A stretch of DNA of 64,000 nt from Mesoflavibacter zeaxanthinifaciens DSM 18436 (lineage in GTDB: Bacteria > Bacteroidota > Bacteroidia > Flavobacteriales > Flavobacteriaceae): contig NZ_AULQ01000010.1 in NCBI RefSeq assembly GCF_000422365.1, forward strand, positions 61,764-125,763, written 5' to 3'. This document shows, piece after piece, positions 40,094 to 48,715 of this stretch. The notes beneath the pieces are model-generated. The model saw only the letters and a program-made list of their open reading frames with translations, searched no databases and was not told the origin of the DNA. Numbering within the stretch: position 1 is the first letter of the stretch; each line of letters starts with the position of its first letter. Position numbers and translations under genes: made by a program.

Positions 40094-41120
40094 GTCAGCA
40101 ATCAAAAAGATTGCTGATGATATTCAGCTTAACGAAAGTAAATTAAAACTTACAGAAGCTACTCAAGGTTGTCTTATTATAAAAAAGACAAAAAGCTGGA
40201 TAGAAGAAGCAATGAAACGTCCAATACCAAATATGCTTTTTAGCGAGTTTTGGTATGAAAATGAACTATGTATTTTGTTCGCAGATACAAACTTAGGTAA
40301 ATCCATTTTAGCGGTACAAATAGCAGATAGTTTGAGTAAAGGAAGACCTATTTACGGTTTTAAACTAGAAGCACAACCTAAAAAAGTATTATATCTTGAT
40401 TTCGAATTGTCTGACAAACAATTAGAAAATAGATATTCTATTGACTACACAAAGCACTATGCCTTTAGTGATAATTTTTTGCGTGCAGAATTAAATTCTG
40501 ATTTAACGCTTCCTAAAGGATGTAATACAATTGAAGATTACATTTGTGATACGTTAGAACAAACAGTGTATCACAACAATGTTGAAGTCTTAATAATAGA
40601 TAATCTTACATACTTAAATAATGACAATGAGAAAGCAAAGTACGCTTTACATTTAATGAAGCTTTTAAAAAAGCTTACTAAGAGTACGTCAATTTCAATA
40701 TTGGTTCTTTCTCATACACCAAAGCGTGATAATTCAAAACCATTAACTAAAAATGATTTAGCAGGAAGTAAAATGTTGATGAATTTTTGTGATAGTTCAT
40801 TTGCAATTGGAGAAAGTTCTCAAAGTCATAATTATAGATACTTAAAGCAAATAAAACAACGTAATACAGAACAATTATATCACTCTAGTAATGTGGTTGT
40901 TTGTAGTATAGAGAAAAACCACAATTTTCTAACATTTAATTTTATTGATTTTGATGAAGAAGCTTGTCATTTAAAAGCAACAGAATCAGGTAGTCTTGAA
41001 GATAGAGACAATAAAATGGCTCAATTAATTGATGAGGGTTTAAGTAATGTGAAAATAGGGGAAGAGTTAGGGATTAGTGAAGGTGCAGTTAGAAAACGTC
41101 GTAAAAAACTAAACCTATAG
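40086..41120 (+). CDS. RepA-like RecA-fold ATPase with C-terminal helix-turn-helix
   Basis: 344 residues. Walker A-like ADTNLGKSILAVQ, Walker B VEVLIIDNLTYL and a following LSHTPKR, as in hexameric RepA/KaiC-like helicases encoded by Bacteroidota mobile elements. The C-terminus adds a helix-turn-helix (LIDEGLSNVKIGEELGISEGAVRKR). Probably helps the element replicate. Overlaps the RHH gene by 8 bp. Confidence 0.82.
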   Translation: MNKSAIKKIADDIQLNESKLKLTEATQGCLIIKKTKSWIEEAMKRPIPNMLFSEFWYENELCILFADTNLGKSILAVQIADSLSKGRPIYGFKLEAQPKKVLYLDFELSDKQLENRYSIDYTKHYAFSDNFLRAELNSDLTLPKGCNTIEDYICDTLEQTVYHNNVEVLIIDNLTYLNNDNEKAKYALHLMKLLKKLTKSTSISILVLSHTPKRDNSKPLTKNDLAGSKMLMNFCDSSFAIGESSQSHNYRYLKQIKQRNTEQLYHSSNVVVCSIEKNHNFLTFNFIDFDEEACHLKATESGSLEDRDNKMAQLIDEGLSNVKIGEELGISEGAVRKRRKKLNL

Positions 41121-41124
41121 TTTA

Positions 41125-41322
41125 ATGCAAGCTACCGACGTATATAATATTGCTAAAGCGCTTTCTGATAAAGAGCTAAAAAAGCTATATAAAATGCTAG
41201 GTAATTTGCCAGAAGTTAAAGAAAGTACTTCTACTATAACAAAAACAAGAAAAAAACTACCTGATTTTACGGTAGATGATGCTATAAAGTTCATAATACA
41301 AAATCATTTTAATAAAAAGTAG
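41125..41322 (+). CDS. Small hypothetical protein of the integrative element
   Basis: 65 residues, 4 bp after the ATPase gene. Helical (YNIAKALSDKELKKLYKMLG) with a basic linker; such small partners often follow RepA-like ATPases. Function unknown. Confidence 0.6.
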   Translation: MQATDVYNIAKALSDKELKKLYKMLGNLPEVKESTSTITKTRKKLPDFTVDDAIKFIIQNHFNKK

Positions 41323-41332
41323 TCAATTAATA

Positions 41333-41375
41333 CTCGTACCATTCGTACTAAATAAAAGGTACGAGCAGTACGAAT
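41333..41375. repeat. Interleaved inverted repeats with CGTAC cores
   Basis: Order A-B-A'-B': CTCGTACC (41333-41340) pairs with GGTACGAG (41358-41365), and ATTCGTACT (41341-41349) with AGTACGAAT (41367-41375). Four CGTAC/GTACG units result, 13 bases before the next ATG. Looks like a compound operator or replication site. Confidence 0.55.
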
Positions 41376-41387
41376 TATATTTAAAAT

Positions 41388-42254
41388 ATGAAATACAAAT
41401 ATCAACTTGATAAAACAAGTAAAAAGTATGTTTGCCCAAATTGCAATAAAAAGACGTTCGTGAGATTTGTAGATACATTAACTGGTAATTATTTAAATAC
41501 AATAGATGGGAGATGTGACCGAGAAACCAAATGTGGTTACTTTAAAAAACCAGAATCTAACCAAATTGTAATACAAAAGTATGATTGTAATACAAAACAG
41601 GTTAAACCATCGTATCACACAAATATTTTAATAAAAAAGTTTGGTTGCAATTATAAAAACAATCATTTTGTATCATATCTACTAAAACACTTCGCTCCAA
41701 TAGATGTAAAACAAGTAATTAAAAAATACTTTATTGGTACCTCTAATCATTGGGCAGGAGCAACAGTATTTTGGCAGATAGACCAGAATATTAATATAAA
41801 AGCAGGAAAAATCATGTTATATGATTGTAATACAGGTAATCGTATAAAACAACCACACAATCACATATCATGGATGCATAAAAAACTTAAATTAAACCAG
41901 TTTGTATTACAACAATGTTTATTTGGTTTACATAATTTATGTGATTATGACACAAGTAATACACTTTGTGTTGTTGAATCTGAAAAAACGGCAATAATAA
42001 TGAGCATTATTATTCCATCTAATTTATGGTTAGCTACAGGTAGCAAGTCAGGCTTTAAAGAAGAGCTTTTAAAACCTATTAAAAATTATAAGATTATTGC
42101 TTACCCCGATAAAAGTGAATTTAATAGCTGGAATAAAAGAGCTGAAGAGTTAATTAAAAAAGGATATAGGATTAGATGTAGTAATTTGTTAGAAAACCTA
42201 ACAGTAGATAATGGTTATGATTTAGCTGATTATTTAATGAAAAGAACAGCTTAA
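41388..42254 (+). CDS. DUF6371-type zinc/Toprim-like protein of the element
   Basis: 288 residues. N-terminal zinc-finger pattern CPNCNKKT...CDRETKCGYF, middle domain with TGNRIKQPHNHISWMHK, and a Toprim-like segment TLCVVESEKTAIIMSII followed by WLATGSKSGF. Such proteins are found with RepA-like ATPases on Bacteroidota mobile elements and may act as a primase. Last recognisable gene of the element. Confidence 0.75.
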   Translation: MKYKYQLDKTSKKYVCPNCNKKTFVRFVDTLTGNYLNTIDGRCDRETKCGYFKKPESNQIVIQKYDCNTKQVKPSYHTNILIKKFGCNYKNNHFVSYLLKHFAPIDVKQVIKKYFIGTSNHWAGATVFWQIDQNINIKAGKIMLYDCNTGNRIKQPHNHISWMHKKLKLNQFVLQQCLFGLHNLCDYDTSNTLCVVESEKTAIIMSIIIPSNLWLATGSKSGFKEELLKPIKNYKIIAYPDKSEFNSWNKRAEELIKKGYRIRCSNLLENLTVDNGYDLADYLMKRTA

Positions 42255-42614
42255 ATTGTCATTTGTAAAAAATATAACTAGTTAACCTGTATTGACTAAA
42301 GGGTAATACAAATGTATAGATTTCATCATATCAATTATAACAGCTAAAATACAAATTTTTTCGGACAGCTTTTTAATCAGGTTTCTTTAATTTTTACGTT
42401 TAATTCATTCCGCAAATTTGCTCAAATTCCGATCGTTTTTTAATTAAGGTTTGAGTGTGCGATTCCACTGTTTTTTTTCATTCCACGTTTGGTTGATAAT
42501 TCCTAAAATTTTCAAAATTCCGCATACCGTTTTTCTGATTTATCTACCTTAAAATTCTAAAAAAAAAATCGAAAAATAAACCAGGCTTTTTTTACCGCAA
42601 ACTTGCAACAGTAT
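42255..42614. other. Non-coding stretch at the element/cassette border
   Basis: No ORF, RNA or clear hairpin is supported here. The right element boundary should lie in or near it, but no copy of the tRNA 3' end was found. Read on the minus strand, the part next to 42,614 would be the start of a lost cassette. Confidence 0.4.
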
Positions 42615-42757
42615 TAAAGCTAACGTATTTGTGTATGATGTCGTTGCGTTGGTTCAGAACTAATTTATTAAATAAAATACGAACTTTAGCGTATCACTAA
42701 AATATTCCAAATAGGCTAGTAGTAGCTATGCATTATACACGTTGTTGTGCATAGTGC
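42615..42757 (-). repeat. attC-like site 0 (degenerate, isolated)
   Basis: Left core TAAAGCTAAC (42615-42624), right core GTTGTGCATAGTGC (42744-42757). Outer arms GTGTATGATG and CATTATACAC pair imperfectly. The left inner part (GTTGCGTTGGTTCAG, ACTAATTTA, AATAAAA, ACGAAC) is clearly related to site 9. The right core pairs with the left core of site 1, 8 kb away, except for two G.T wobbles. The distal and most degenerate site. Confidence 0.65.
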
Positions 42758-42964
42758 TTTTCACTTTTAGCTTGGTTTTCCGATGTTTATTATTTAGTGC
42801 AAAAGTGAGTGTTGGCTAGACATACTCTTTTACAGTTTTGATGAAGCGAGGTTGATGCGACTGGAAATTTGTATGGCTTTGATTTTAATAATCCCACTAA
42901 ACTACTTTTTGAATCAAAAGTCTTTGATTCTTTAACATTAATTTGTTAAGCATTGCAAAAAAAA
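42758..42964. other. Non-coding stretch before the Usp terminator
   Basis: Nothing supported. It would be the 3' trailing part of the putative 8-kb cassette. Confidence 0.35.
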
Positions 42965-42998
42965 TAAGCCGTGAAAGACAAAGTTTTCACGGCTTGAA
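42964..42998 (-). terminator. Terminator of the Usp/GDH gene set
   Basis: Stem AAGCCGTGAAA / TTTTCACGGCTT with a short loop; on the minus strand it is followed by a run of T. About 90 bp past the Usp stop. Confidence 0.8.
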
Positions 42999-43083
42999 TG
43001 AAATACAGAATCTGAAGGATTATCTAATAACTAACAAAATTATGATTCTGTAATTCTCTAACTAACTAATAAAGGTTTTAAAA

Positions 43084-43914
43084 TTATTGATGAATCGCTA
43101 AAACAGAATTGGTGTTTAGTTGCTTTAATCTTGTAACTATATCAGATTTAAACACTCCTATTTTTCTCATAAAACTAGGTTTTTTATCTACCAAACACAT
43201 AATCCCGTTTGGATGTAATGATGCATAAGCTTTTAATTGGCCATCTGTCTCTGCATAGTTTAGGTTTATTTTAGTGTTTTGAAATTGTCTTAAATACACA
43301 ATAAAAGCTTCTAAATTATCAGCTACAGCTTCAGACAATTGATTCTGTTTATCTAGAACCAATATTCCTATCTCAATGTCTTTACCAACTAAGCCTTTCC
43401 TAAATTGGTCTATACGACCTGTATTGATTCTTTGTTTAAAATCTGAAGCAATAGTCATACTTATCTTTCTGTCTATGGATGAATGTGAAGGCAATAACAA
43501 AATTGGGCAACTACGTATATTTTCTAGGATGCTTTCATTCTCCTTATCAGATTTTTTATTAGTACCGCCCGATAAGATTATCAAATCAATATTCAATAAT
43601 TCTTGCTGTTTCTTAACTGCATCCAAAAGACTTGAGTGCTCTGTTATACCATAAAATCTATGTTTAGCATCTTTAGATTTAAAAGTGCAGTGCTCTATTA
43701 ATTTACCTAATTTTTGGATAGATTCTTCTTCTGGTTTATCGAACCACTCTTCATCTACATGAAGTAAACCAAGGGCATCAAAACCTGAAATATTGTAAGA
43801 ATAGGTGTTTAGGAAATAAAAATCGCATACGTTATCCTTAAACAGCTTCAAGACTGAAAATATAGTTTGATAACTGTTAAGTGAGAAATCCGTTGGAATT
43901 AAAATTTTTTTCAT
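43084..43914 (-). CDS. Universal stress protein (two-Usp-like)
   Basis: 276 residues. Starts MKKILIPTDFSLNSYQTI as UspA proteins do and has LDLIILSGG-like strand (NIDLIILSGGTNKKSDKE) before a second, more diverged half. The canonical ATP motif GxxGxxxxxxxxxG(S/T) is not intact, so nucleotide binding is doubtful. Last gene of the minus-strand series behind the sigma-54 promoter, separated from the upstream gene by a hairpin. Probably part of a stress or starvation response. Confidence 0.8.
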   Translation of the reverse strand: MKKILIPTDFSLNSYQTIFSVLKLFKDNVCDFYFLNTYSYNISGFDALGLLHVDEEWFDKPEEESIQKLGKLIEHCTFKSKDAKHRFYGITEHSSLLDAVKKQQELLNIDLIILSGGTNKKSDKENESILENIRSCPILLLPSHSSIDRKISMTIASDFKQRINTGRIDQFRKGLVGKDIEIGILVLDKQNQLSEAVADNLEAFIVYLRQFQNTKINLNYAETDGQLKAYASLHPNGIMCLVDKKPSFMRKIGVFKSDIVTRLKQLNTNSVLAIHQ

Positions 43915-43949
43915 TGTATTGTGATTTAATTAATATTTTCACTTAGGCA

Positions 43950-43977
43950 AACCGCAAAGTCAATCAGCTTTGCGGTT
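43950..43977. terminator. Hairpin between the small charged gene and Usp
   Basis: AACCGCAAAG / CTTTGCGGTT with an 8-base loop; no T-run, so it may be an attenuator or a message-stability element rather than a full terminator. Confidence 0.45.
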
Positions 43978-44071
43978 ATACACAAAACCTATGATAACAC
44001 TAACCAATTTGCTATCAATCAATTTACTATTAACCAACCATGGCCTTGTGCGCATGAGTACATTAGCATCT

Positions 44072-44461
44072 TTACATTGTCCTAAACCTTTTAAGTATGT
44101 TGAATACTTTATTTTTAAAAGTGCTGTATTCCTCTTTTAGTTTCAAATAGTTTTCTCGTTTCTGAAGATGATACTTTAACCTAACTTCATTATATTCTGT
44201 CTTACCATACTCATATTCTGTTTTCAACTCTTGCTCATATTTACACAATGAGGCCATAGTTAAAATGTTTTTCCTTCTTATCGCTTTAATTTCATTTGAG
44301 ATTGAACCGTTTTTAATCAATTGTTTTTCCAAACAAGTGAAGTGGTCTAACTCATGATTAAAACTCTCCAGTGTATGCATCCACAATTCCAATTCTTTTA
44401 GGTCTTTTGAGATACACAATCTTCTGTAAGCATCAACTTTATATATAGAAATCGTATTCAA
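44072..44461 (-). CDS. Small charged coiled-coil protein A
   Basis: 129 residues, no signal or membrane segment, strongly helical and charged (YGKTEYNEVRLKYHLQKRENYLKLKEEYSTFKNKV in part). Similar in style and length to its neighbour (44475-44894): both have a LELWMHTLESF / MELDNWINHLKYI segment followed by a second helix bundle, so the two look like diverged paralogues. Function unknown. Confidence 0.65.
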   Translation of the reverse strand: MNTISIYKVDAYRRLCISKDLKELELWMHTLESFNHELDHFTCLEKQLIKNGSISNEIKAIRRKNILTMASLCKYEQELKTEYEYGKTEYNEVRLKYHLQKRENYLKLKEEYSTFKNKVFNILKRFRTM

Positions 44462-44474
44462 ATAAAATCTGAAA

Positions 44475-44894
44475 TCAGCTAATTTTTAAGAGCGTAAATT
44501 GTCCTTTTACCTTGTTAAAAAACTCATCTTTCAAGCGTCTATACTTATCTAGATGATACAGGTAACTTCGTCTATAACTTTCGTGTTCTGTTATATAAAC
44601 CATATCACATTGTGTATCTTCACATTCAATAATATTGGATCTCGAAATACGGTATTTTAAAAGTGCGCTAAGCAAAGTGTCATTTTCCTTCTTCTTTTTT
44701 TCAAAACGCTCAACAACACTATTGTCATCCAACTTTTGGTTAAGCTCTTGATTACATATACCTATGAGATTATTCAGTTCTTTTAAAATATATTTTAAGT
44801 GATTGATCCAATTATCCAATTCCATCGTGTTGATTTTATGGGTAATATCTAAATCTGAATCGTGATCGTGTATATCGTTTTTTAAAGTTTCCAT
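44475..44894 (-). CDS. Small charged coiled-coil protein B
   Basis: 139 residues, helical, 11 bp after the Rnk-like gene and 13 bp before its likely paralogue. Segments YITEHESYRRSYLYHLDKYRRLKDEF and NHLKYILKELNNLIG are shared in pattern with protein A. May bind nucleic acid or a partner protein; no family recognised. Confidence 0.65.
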   Translation of the reverse strand: METLKNDIHDHDSDLDITHKINTMELDNWINHLKYILKELNNLIGICNQELNQKLDDNSVVERFEKKKKENDTLLSALLKYRISRSNIIECEDTQCDMVYITEHESYRRSYLYHLDKYRRLKDEFFNKVKGQFTLLKIS

Positions 44895-44905
44895 TGCTAA
44901 TGTTA

Positions 44906-45325
44906 TTAAATTGCTACATCTATTCCTTTGTAGGTCTCTTCTTGTTGCACATCAGTAATTTTAATTTGCTGTTTGCCACTAGGAAAATCCCATAAAACAG
45001 TATCGCCTTTAGAGTAACCAAACAATGCAGATCCCATTGGTGTTAATACTGATATTTTATTAGTTTTAATATCTCTATCCATAGGAATAACAACCTGTAA
45101 AGTTTCTTGGATTCCATTATTTAAAACAACGGTTACTTTACTGTTAAATCTAACAATATCGTAAGGCATTTTATCTTCATCTACTATATTAGCCGTTTTT
45201 AATTCTTCTGATAGTTTAGCCAAACACCTTTGAGTTAAATGATCCTCGGCATAGCCTGAGATGTTGAGTATGCGTTTTAGGTACACAAATTCTTTCTTTT
45301 CTAAAATTAAACTTCCGTATTTCAT
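44906..45325 (-). CDS. GreA/GreB C-terminal-domain protein, Rnk type
   Basis: 139 residues: short helical N-terminus then the GreA/GreB C-terminal fold (FNSKVTVVLNNGIQETLQVVIP, SVLTPMGSALFGYSKGDTVLWDFPSGKQQIKITDVQ). It lacks the long coiled coil of GreA, as Rnk does. Rnk-type proteins bind RNA polymerase and influence nucleotide metabolism. 20 bp after gdhA. Confidence 0.85.
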   Translation of the reverse strand: MKYGSLILEKKEFVYLKRILNISGYAEDHLTQRCLAKLSEELKTANIVDEDKMPYDIVRFNSKVTVVLNNGIQETLQVVIPMDRDIKTNKISVLTPMGSALFGYSKGDTVLWDFPSGKQQIKITDVQQEETYKGIDVAI

Positions 45326-45345
45326 TTTTTAAATTCTTTTAATTA

Positions 45346-46653
45346 TCAAGGGAAAATTCCTCTTTGTATATAAGCTCTCTCTATTCGCTCAATAGCCAAA
45401 CAATAAGCTGCGGTTCTCATATCCAGGCTTTCTCGCTTGGCATAGTCATAGACTTTATCGAAAGATTCTTTAAGTTTCTTATCTAACTTAGCCATGACTT
45501 CATCCAATTGCCATAGTTCTCCATTTCTGTTCTGTAACCATTCAAAATAACTACCAACAACACCTCCAGAATTACACAGAATATCAGGAATAATAGTTAT
45601 ACCTCTTTCCAGAAGAATTTTTTCACCTTCTACATTAGTTGGGCCATTTGCGCCTTCTGCAATAAGTCTTGCTTTTATTCTTGGTGCATTTTCTTTGGTT
45701 ATCTGGTTACCTAAAGCCGCTGGAATACAGATGTCGCAGTTTAGAGTAAAAAACTTGTCTTTATCCAAAACAAGTTTTGCCTTTGGGTAATTTGCAATAC
45801 TACCATCGTTAAGCTGCATATAATTAAATAAATCTTCAACACTAATTCCTTTCTGGTTTTGTATGCTGCCAAAAGCATCTTGCACAGCTACCATTTTAGC
45901 ACCATCTTTCTCTAAGAAGTATGCTGCCCAATAGCCTACATTACCAAAACCTTGGACAATGAACTTTTTGCCATCAAGTGGTTTGTTGTTTTTTTCTGAC
46001 CAAAACTTGATGGATAGGTACACGCCATACCCTGTTGCCCTGTCACGACCTTCCAAACCACCACTGCCTGCAGGTTTTCCTGTAACTACATGTTGATTTG
46101 CAGTACGCTCTGCGGGTGGACGTGTACTCATATAAGTATCTGCCATCCATGCCATAGTCTGACTGTTGGTATTGACATCTGGCGCAGGAATATCATGTTC
46201 TGGCCCAATGTTGTCTGCCAATGCAAAAGTGAAACGTCTTGTAATACGCTCTAATTCTGCCTGAGAATATTTTGATGGATCCAATTTAATTCCGCCTTTT
46301 CCGCCTCCATAAGGCAAGCCTGCTAAAGATGTTTTCCAAGTCATCCACATCGCTAGAGCTCTTGCAGCATCTATATCTACAGTTGGATGATACCTTAATC
46401 CACCTTTGTATGGTCCTAAAGCGTTGTTGTGTTGTACGCGATAACCTGTAAAAATCTCTACCTCACCATTATCCATTTTCACTGGAAAATTCACAATAAT
46501 CTCATTATTAGTAATACTGAGAATCTTTCTGATGTTTGGGTGAAGGTTTATCTGGTTTGCAGCACTATCAAATTGCTCCATGACGTTATCCATCATACCT
46601 CTTAAAGGTACTTTTTTTGTTTCTTTTTTTATTTCTGCTGTTACTATTGCCAT
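45346..46653 (-). CDS. gdhA: Glutamate dehydrogenase (Glu/Leu/Phe/Val family)
   Basis: 435 residues. Substrate motif GGLRYHP, catalytic Lys region LPYGGGKGGIKLDP, PAPDVNTNSQTMAWM and Rossmann motif VQGFGNVGYWAAYF. Interconverts glutamate and 2-oxoglutarate with ammonia; the length matches the shorter, RocG/GudB-like NAD-linked group rather than the E. coli NADP enzyme. Its place behind a sigma-54 promoter and next to an NtrC-type pair suggests nitrogen or starvation control. Confidence 0.95.
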   Translation of the reverse strand: MAIVTAEIKKETKKVPLRGMMDNVMEQFDSAANQINLHPNIRKILSITNNEIIVNFPVKMDNGEVEIFTGYRVQHNNALGPYKGGLRYHPTVDIDAARALAMWMTWKTSLAGLPYGGGKGGIKLDPSKYSQAELERITRRFTFALADNIGPEHDIPAPDVNTNSQTMAWMADTYMSTRPPAERTANQHVVTGKPAGSGGLEGRDRATGYGVYLSIKFWSEKNNKPLDGKKFIVQGFGNVGYWAAYFLEKDGAKMVAVQDAFGSIQNQKGISVEDLFNYMQLNDGSIANYPKAKLVLDKDKFFTLNCDICIPAALGNQITKENAPRIKARLIAEGANGPTNVEGEKILLERGITIIPDILCNSGGVVGSYFEWLQNRNGELWQLDEVMAKLDKKLKESFDKVYDYAKRESLDMRTAAYCLAIERIERAYIQRGIFP

Positions 46654-46834
46654 TTGTTTCTTTTTTTATTGTTGGTCAATATGTTTGTAATTGTTTTATT
46701 ATCTTTACATTATACGATTAGTAAATTGTAAGGACTTACTCTAATAGTGTTTAATACTAGTTTGTTGTTTATATTTTTGCGTCGATAAAAATTGACATTA
46801 ATTTTTGATAAAACATTGCTTCTTTTTTATAGGA

Positions 46835-46859
46835 CTATTCTCTAGGAAAAGGAGAATAG
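46835..46859. terminator. Hairpin in the gdhA leader
   Basis: CTATTCTC / GAGAATAG with a 9-base loop, between the small ORFs and gdhA. No T-run; could be an attenuator or processing site that separates gdhA from the small-protein genes. Confidence 0.4.
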
Positions 46860-46885
46860 AGATTATTATTTAAAATATCTATTAA

Positions 46886-46993
46886 TTATATTTCGTTTTG
46901 ATACTTCTCGTTGATGTATCTACCTTTTGAAGATTGTCTTTTGTTAACTGAATTTTTAGTAGTTACTGCTGTTGTTAATGTTTTAAAAATCAT
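46886..46993 (-). CDS. Possible 35-residue basic peptide
   Basis: ATG 46993 to TAA 46886: MIFKTLTTAVTTKNSVNKRQ and then a basic, polar tail ending YQNEI. It starts 19 bp after the 58-residue gene stop on the same strand, so it could be in the same message. No family recognised; chance ORF is not excluded. Confidence 0.35.
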   Translation of the reverse strand: MIFKTLTTAVTTKNSVNKRQSSKGRYINEKYQNEI

Positions 46994-47012
46994 AGGTTTA
47001 TTGTTTAAAAAC

Positions 47013-47189
47013 TTATACTAATTCTAATTCGTTTTTATTTTGTTGTTTTGGTATGTTATGAGTTTCTAAAACCTCTTCTTCCAATGTGTTTTCATCATAC
47101 TCGCTACAAGACCATACCTTATCTTTTTGTGCGGTTAACGCACAAGTGTTGCGATGAATGCAATTCGGACAAATATTAATGTGGATCAT
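47013..47189 (-). CDS. Small cysteine-rich (zinc-knuckle-like) protein
   Basis: 58 residues, ATG 47189 to TAA 47013. N-terminal half is MIHINICPNCIHRNTCALTA followed by QKDKVWSCSEYDE, giving Cys at 7, 10, 16 and 28: a CxxC-x5-C-x11-C pattern that could hold one zinc or iron-sulfur centre; the C-terminal half is acidic and polar. The predicted sigma-54 start lies about 24 bases upstream. Probably first gene of the regulated transcript. Function unknown. Confidence 0.65.
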   Translation of the reverse strand: MIHINICPNCIHRNTCALTAQKDKVWSCSEYDENTLEEEVLETHNIPKQQNKNELELV

Positions 47190-47223
47190 CTTAAAAAAAA
47201 TTATTATTATTTACATACCTAGA

Positions 47224-47239
47224 GGCAATGTGTGTGCCA
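47224..47239 (-). promoter_or_regulatory. Near-consensus sigma-54 promoter of the small-protein/gdhA unit
   Basis: Minus-strand TGGCACACACATTGCC: GG and GC are 10 bases apart, and 15 of 16 positions fit TGGCACRNNNNTTGCW. It lies between the NtrC-gene terminator and the 58-residue gene, and the NtrC-type activator is encoded directly upstream. Confidence 0.72.
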
Positions 47240-47259
47240 AATGTGCCATATCATTTATT

Positions 47260-47304
47260 CAAAAACCTCAAAATCCCTTTATATAAAAGGGTTTTGAGGT
47301 TTTT
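47260..47304 (-). terminator. Long perfect terminator after the NtrC-type regulator
   Basis: About 20-bp perfect stem (left arm begins CAAAAACCTCAAAATCCC, right arm ends GGGTTTTGAGGTTTTTG) with a 4-base loop. Separates the regulator operon from the sigma-54 promoter. Confidence 0.85.
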
Positions 47305-47378
47305 GAACTTAATTTAGTAAATTTATTTACTGGTACTTATTTACTCAGCTGTGTAAAAAACGACCAATATCATCATGC

Positions 47379-48707
47379 CTAATCTGATAATTTTTGTCGA
47401 ATGGTTTTTCGGTCTATCCCTAAAATTTCTGCTGCTTTGGTCTTATTATTTCCGGTAGCTCTTAATACCTTTTCGATATATTGCTTTTCAATGACTTTTA
47501 ACGGAACAAGTTCTCCAGAAGGAATATTTAAACTGTATTTTAGATGTGCTGGTAAATGCTCAATATCAATGATTTTATCGCACATGATTACCGCTCGCTG
47601 CACAATGTTTTCGAGTTCCCTGATATTACCTGGCCAATCGTAACGATTTAAAATGCCTAAAGCTTCAGGTGTGATTTTTAGAAAACGGTCTTTGTATTCC
47701 ACTCCATATTTGAACAGAAATTTATCTACCAACAGTGGGATATCATCTTTTCGCTCTCGTAAAGGCGCAATTTCAATTTCCACAACAGTCAATCGGTAAA
47801 ACAAATCTTCCCTAAAGGTGTGTTTTTGTATCATTTCCTTTAAATCACTATTGGTGGCAGCTATAATGCGAACATCTATTTTTTCGGACTTTGTTGCTCC
47901 TACCTTTACAACCTCTTTCTCTTGAAGCACACGTAACAATCTAGATTGAACAGCAAGAGATGCATTACCGATTTCATCTAAAAAAATGGTGCCGCCATTT
48001 GCAGCTTGAAAAAATCCATCTCTATTGTTATCTGCACCTGTAAATGCTCCTTTAACGTACCCAAACAATTCTGCTTCTAGTAAGTTCTCAGGAATTGCAC
48101 CACAGTTTACAGCTATGAATGGTGCTCTCGAAAACTTACCTTGATAGTGAATAGCTCTAGCCACGAGTTCCTTACCTGTTCCACTCTCACCTTTTATAAA
48201 AACTGTGGCCTTATTATCTTTTACACGTTCTATAATTTGGACGACATCGTTTATCTTTTCAGAATTCCCAATGATTTCACCGTAGGCCTCATTTCTGTTT
48301 TCTGCGGCAGGTTTTGCGACAACCTTTTTATTAGATGATAGCCTTAAAGCTTTATCCAGTGCTGATTTCAGTTCGTCTTTTGTAAAAGGTTTGGTGAGAT
48401 AATCTATAACACCAGATTTAATAGCAGCTAACGAATCTTGAACAGATGGATAGCCTGTAATGACCAATTTTGGCATTTTTGGATAATGCTCTGATACAAA
48501 TTTAATAAGTTCAAATCCATCTACTTCTGGCATTTTTAAGTCGGTAATCAACAAATCGACCTGAGTATCCTTTAAAATGGTTACTGCTTCTTTTACAGAA
48601 ATTGCCTTGAACACATGGTAATTCCACGATTGTAAGTGGCGTTGTAAAAGTTCCAAGATATGAACATCGTCATCCACAATAAGTATATTTTCGTTTTGTA
48701 ATTTCAT
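47379..48707 (-). CDS. NtrC-family sigma-54 response regulator
   Basis: 442 residues. Receiver domain with phospho-acceptor Asp56 (DLLITDLKMPEVDG), AAA+ domain with Walker A GESGTGKE, GAFTGA (YVKGAFTGADNNRDG) and Walker B GTIFLDEIG, then a Fis-type helix-turn-helix (ATGNNKTKAAEILGIDRKTIRQKL). Activates sigma-54 promoters on phosphorylation. Its kinase partner is 8 bp upstream; a sigma-54 promoter lies 140 bp downstream. Confidence 0.95.
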   Translation of the reverse strand: MKLQNENILIVDDDVHILELLQRHLQSWNYHVFKAISVKEAVTILKDTQVDLLITDLKMPEVDGFELIKFVSEHYPKMPKLVITGYPSVQDSLAAIKSGVIDYLTKPFTKDELKSALDKALRLSSNKKVVAKPAAENRNEAYGEIIGNSEKINDVVQIIERVKDNKATVFIKGESGTGKELVARAIHYQGKFSRAPFIAVNCGAIPENLLEAELFGYVKGAFTGADNNRDGFFQAANGGTIFLDEIGNASLAVQSRLLRVLQEKEVVKVGATKSEKIDVRIIAATNSDLKEMIQKHTFREDLFYRLTVVEIEIAPLRERKDDIPLLVDKFLFKYGVEYKDRFLKITPEALGILNRYDWPGNIRELENIVQRAVIMCDKIIDIEHLPAHLKYSLNIPSGELVPLKVIEKQYIEKVLRATGNNKTKAAEILGIDRKTIRQKLSD

Positions 48708-48715
48708 CTTCTAAA

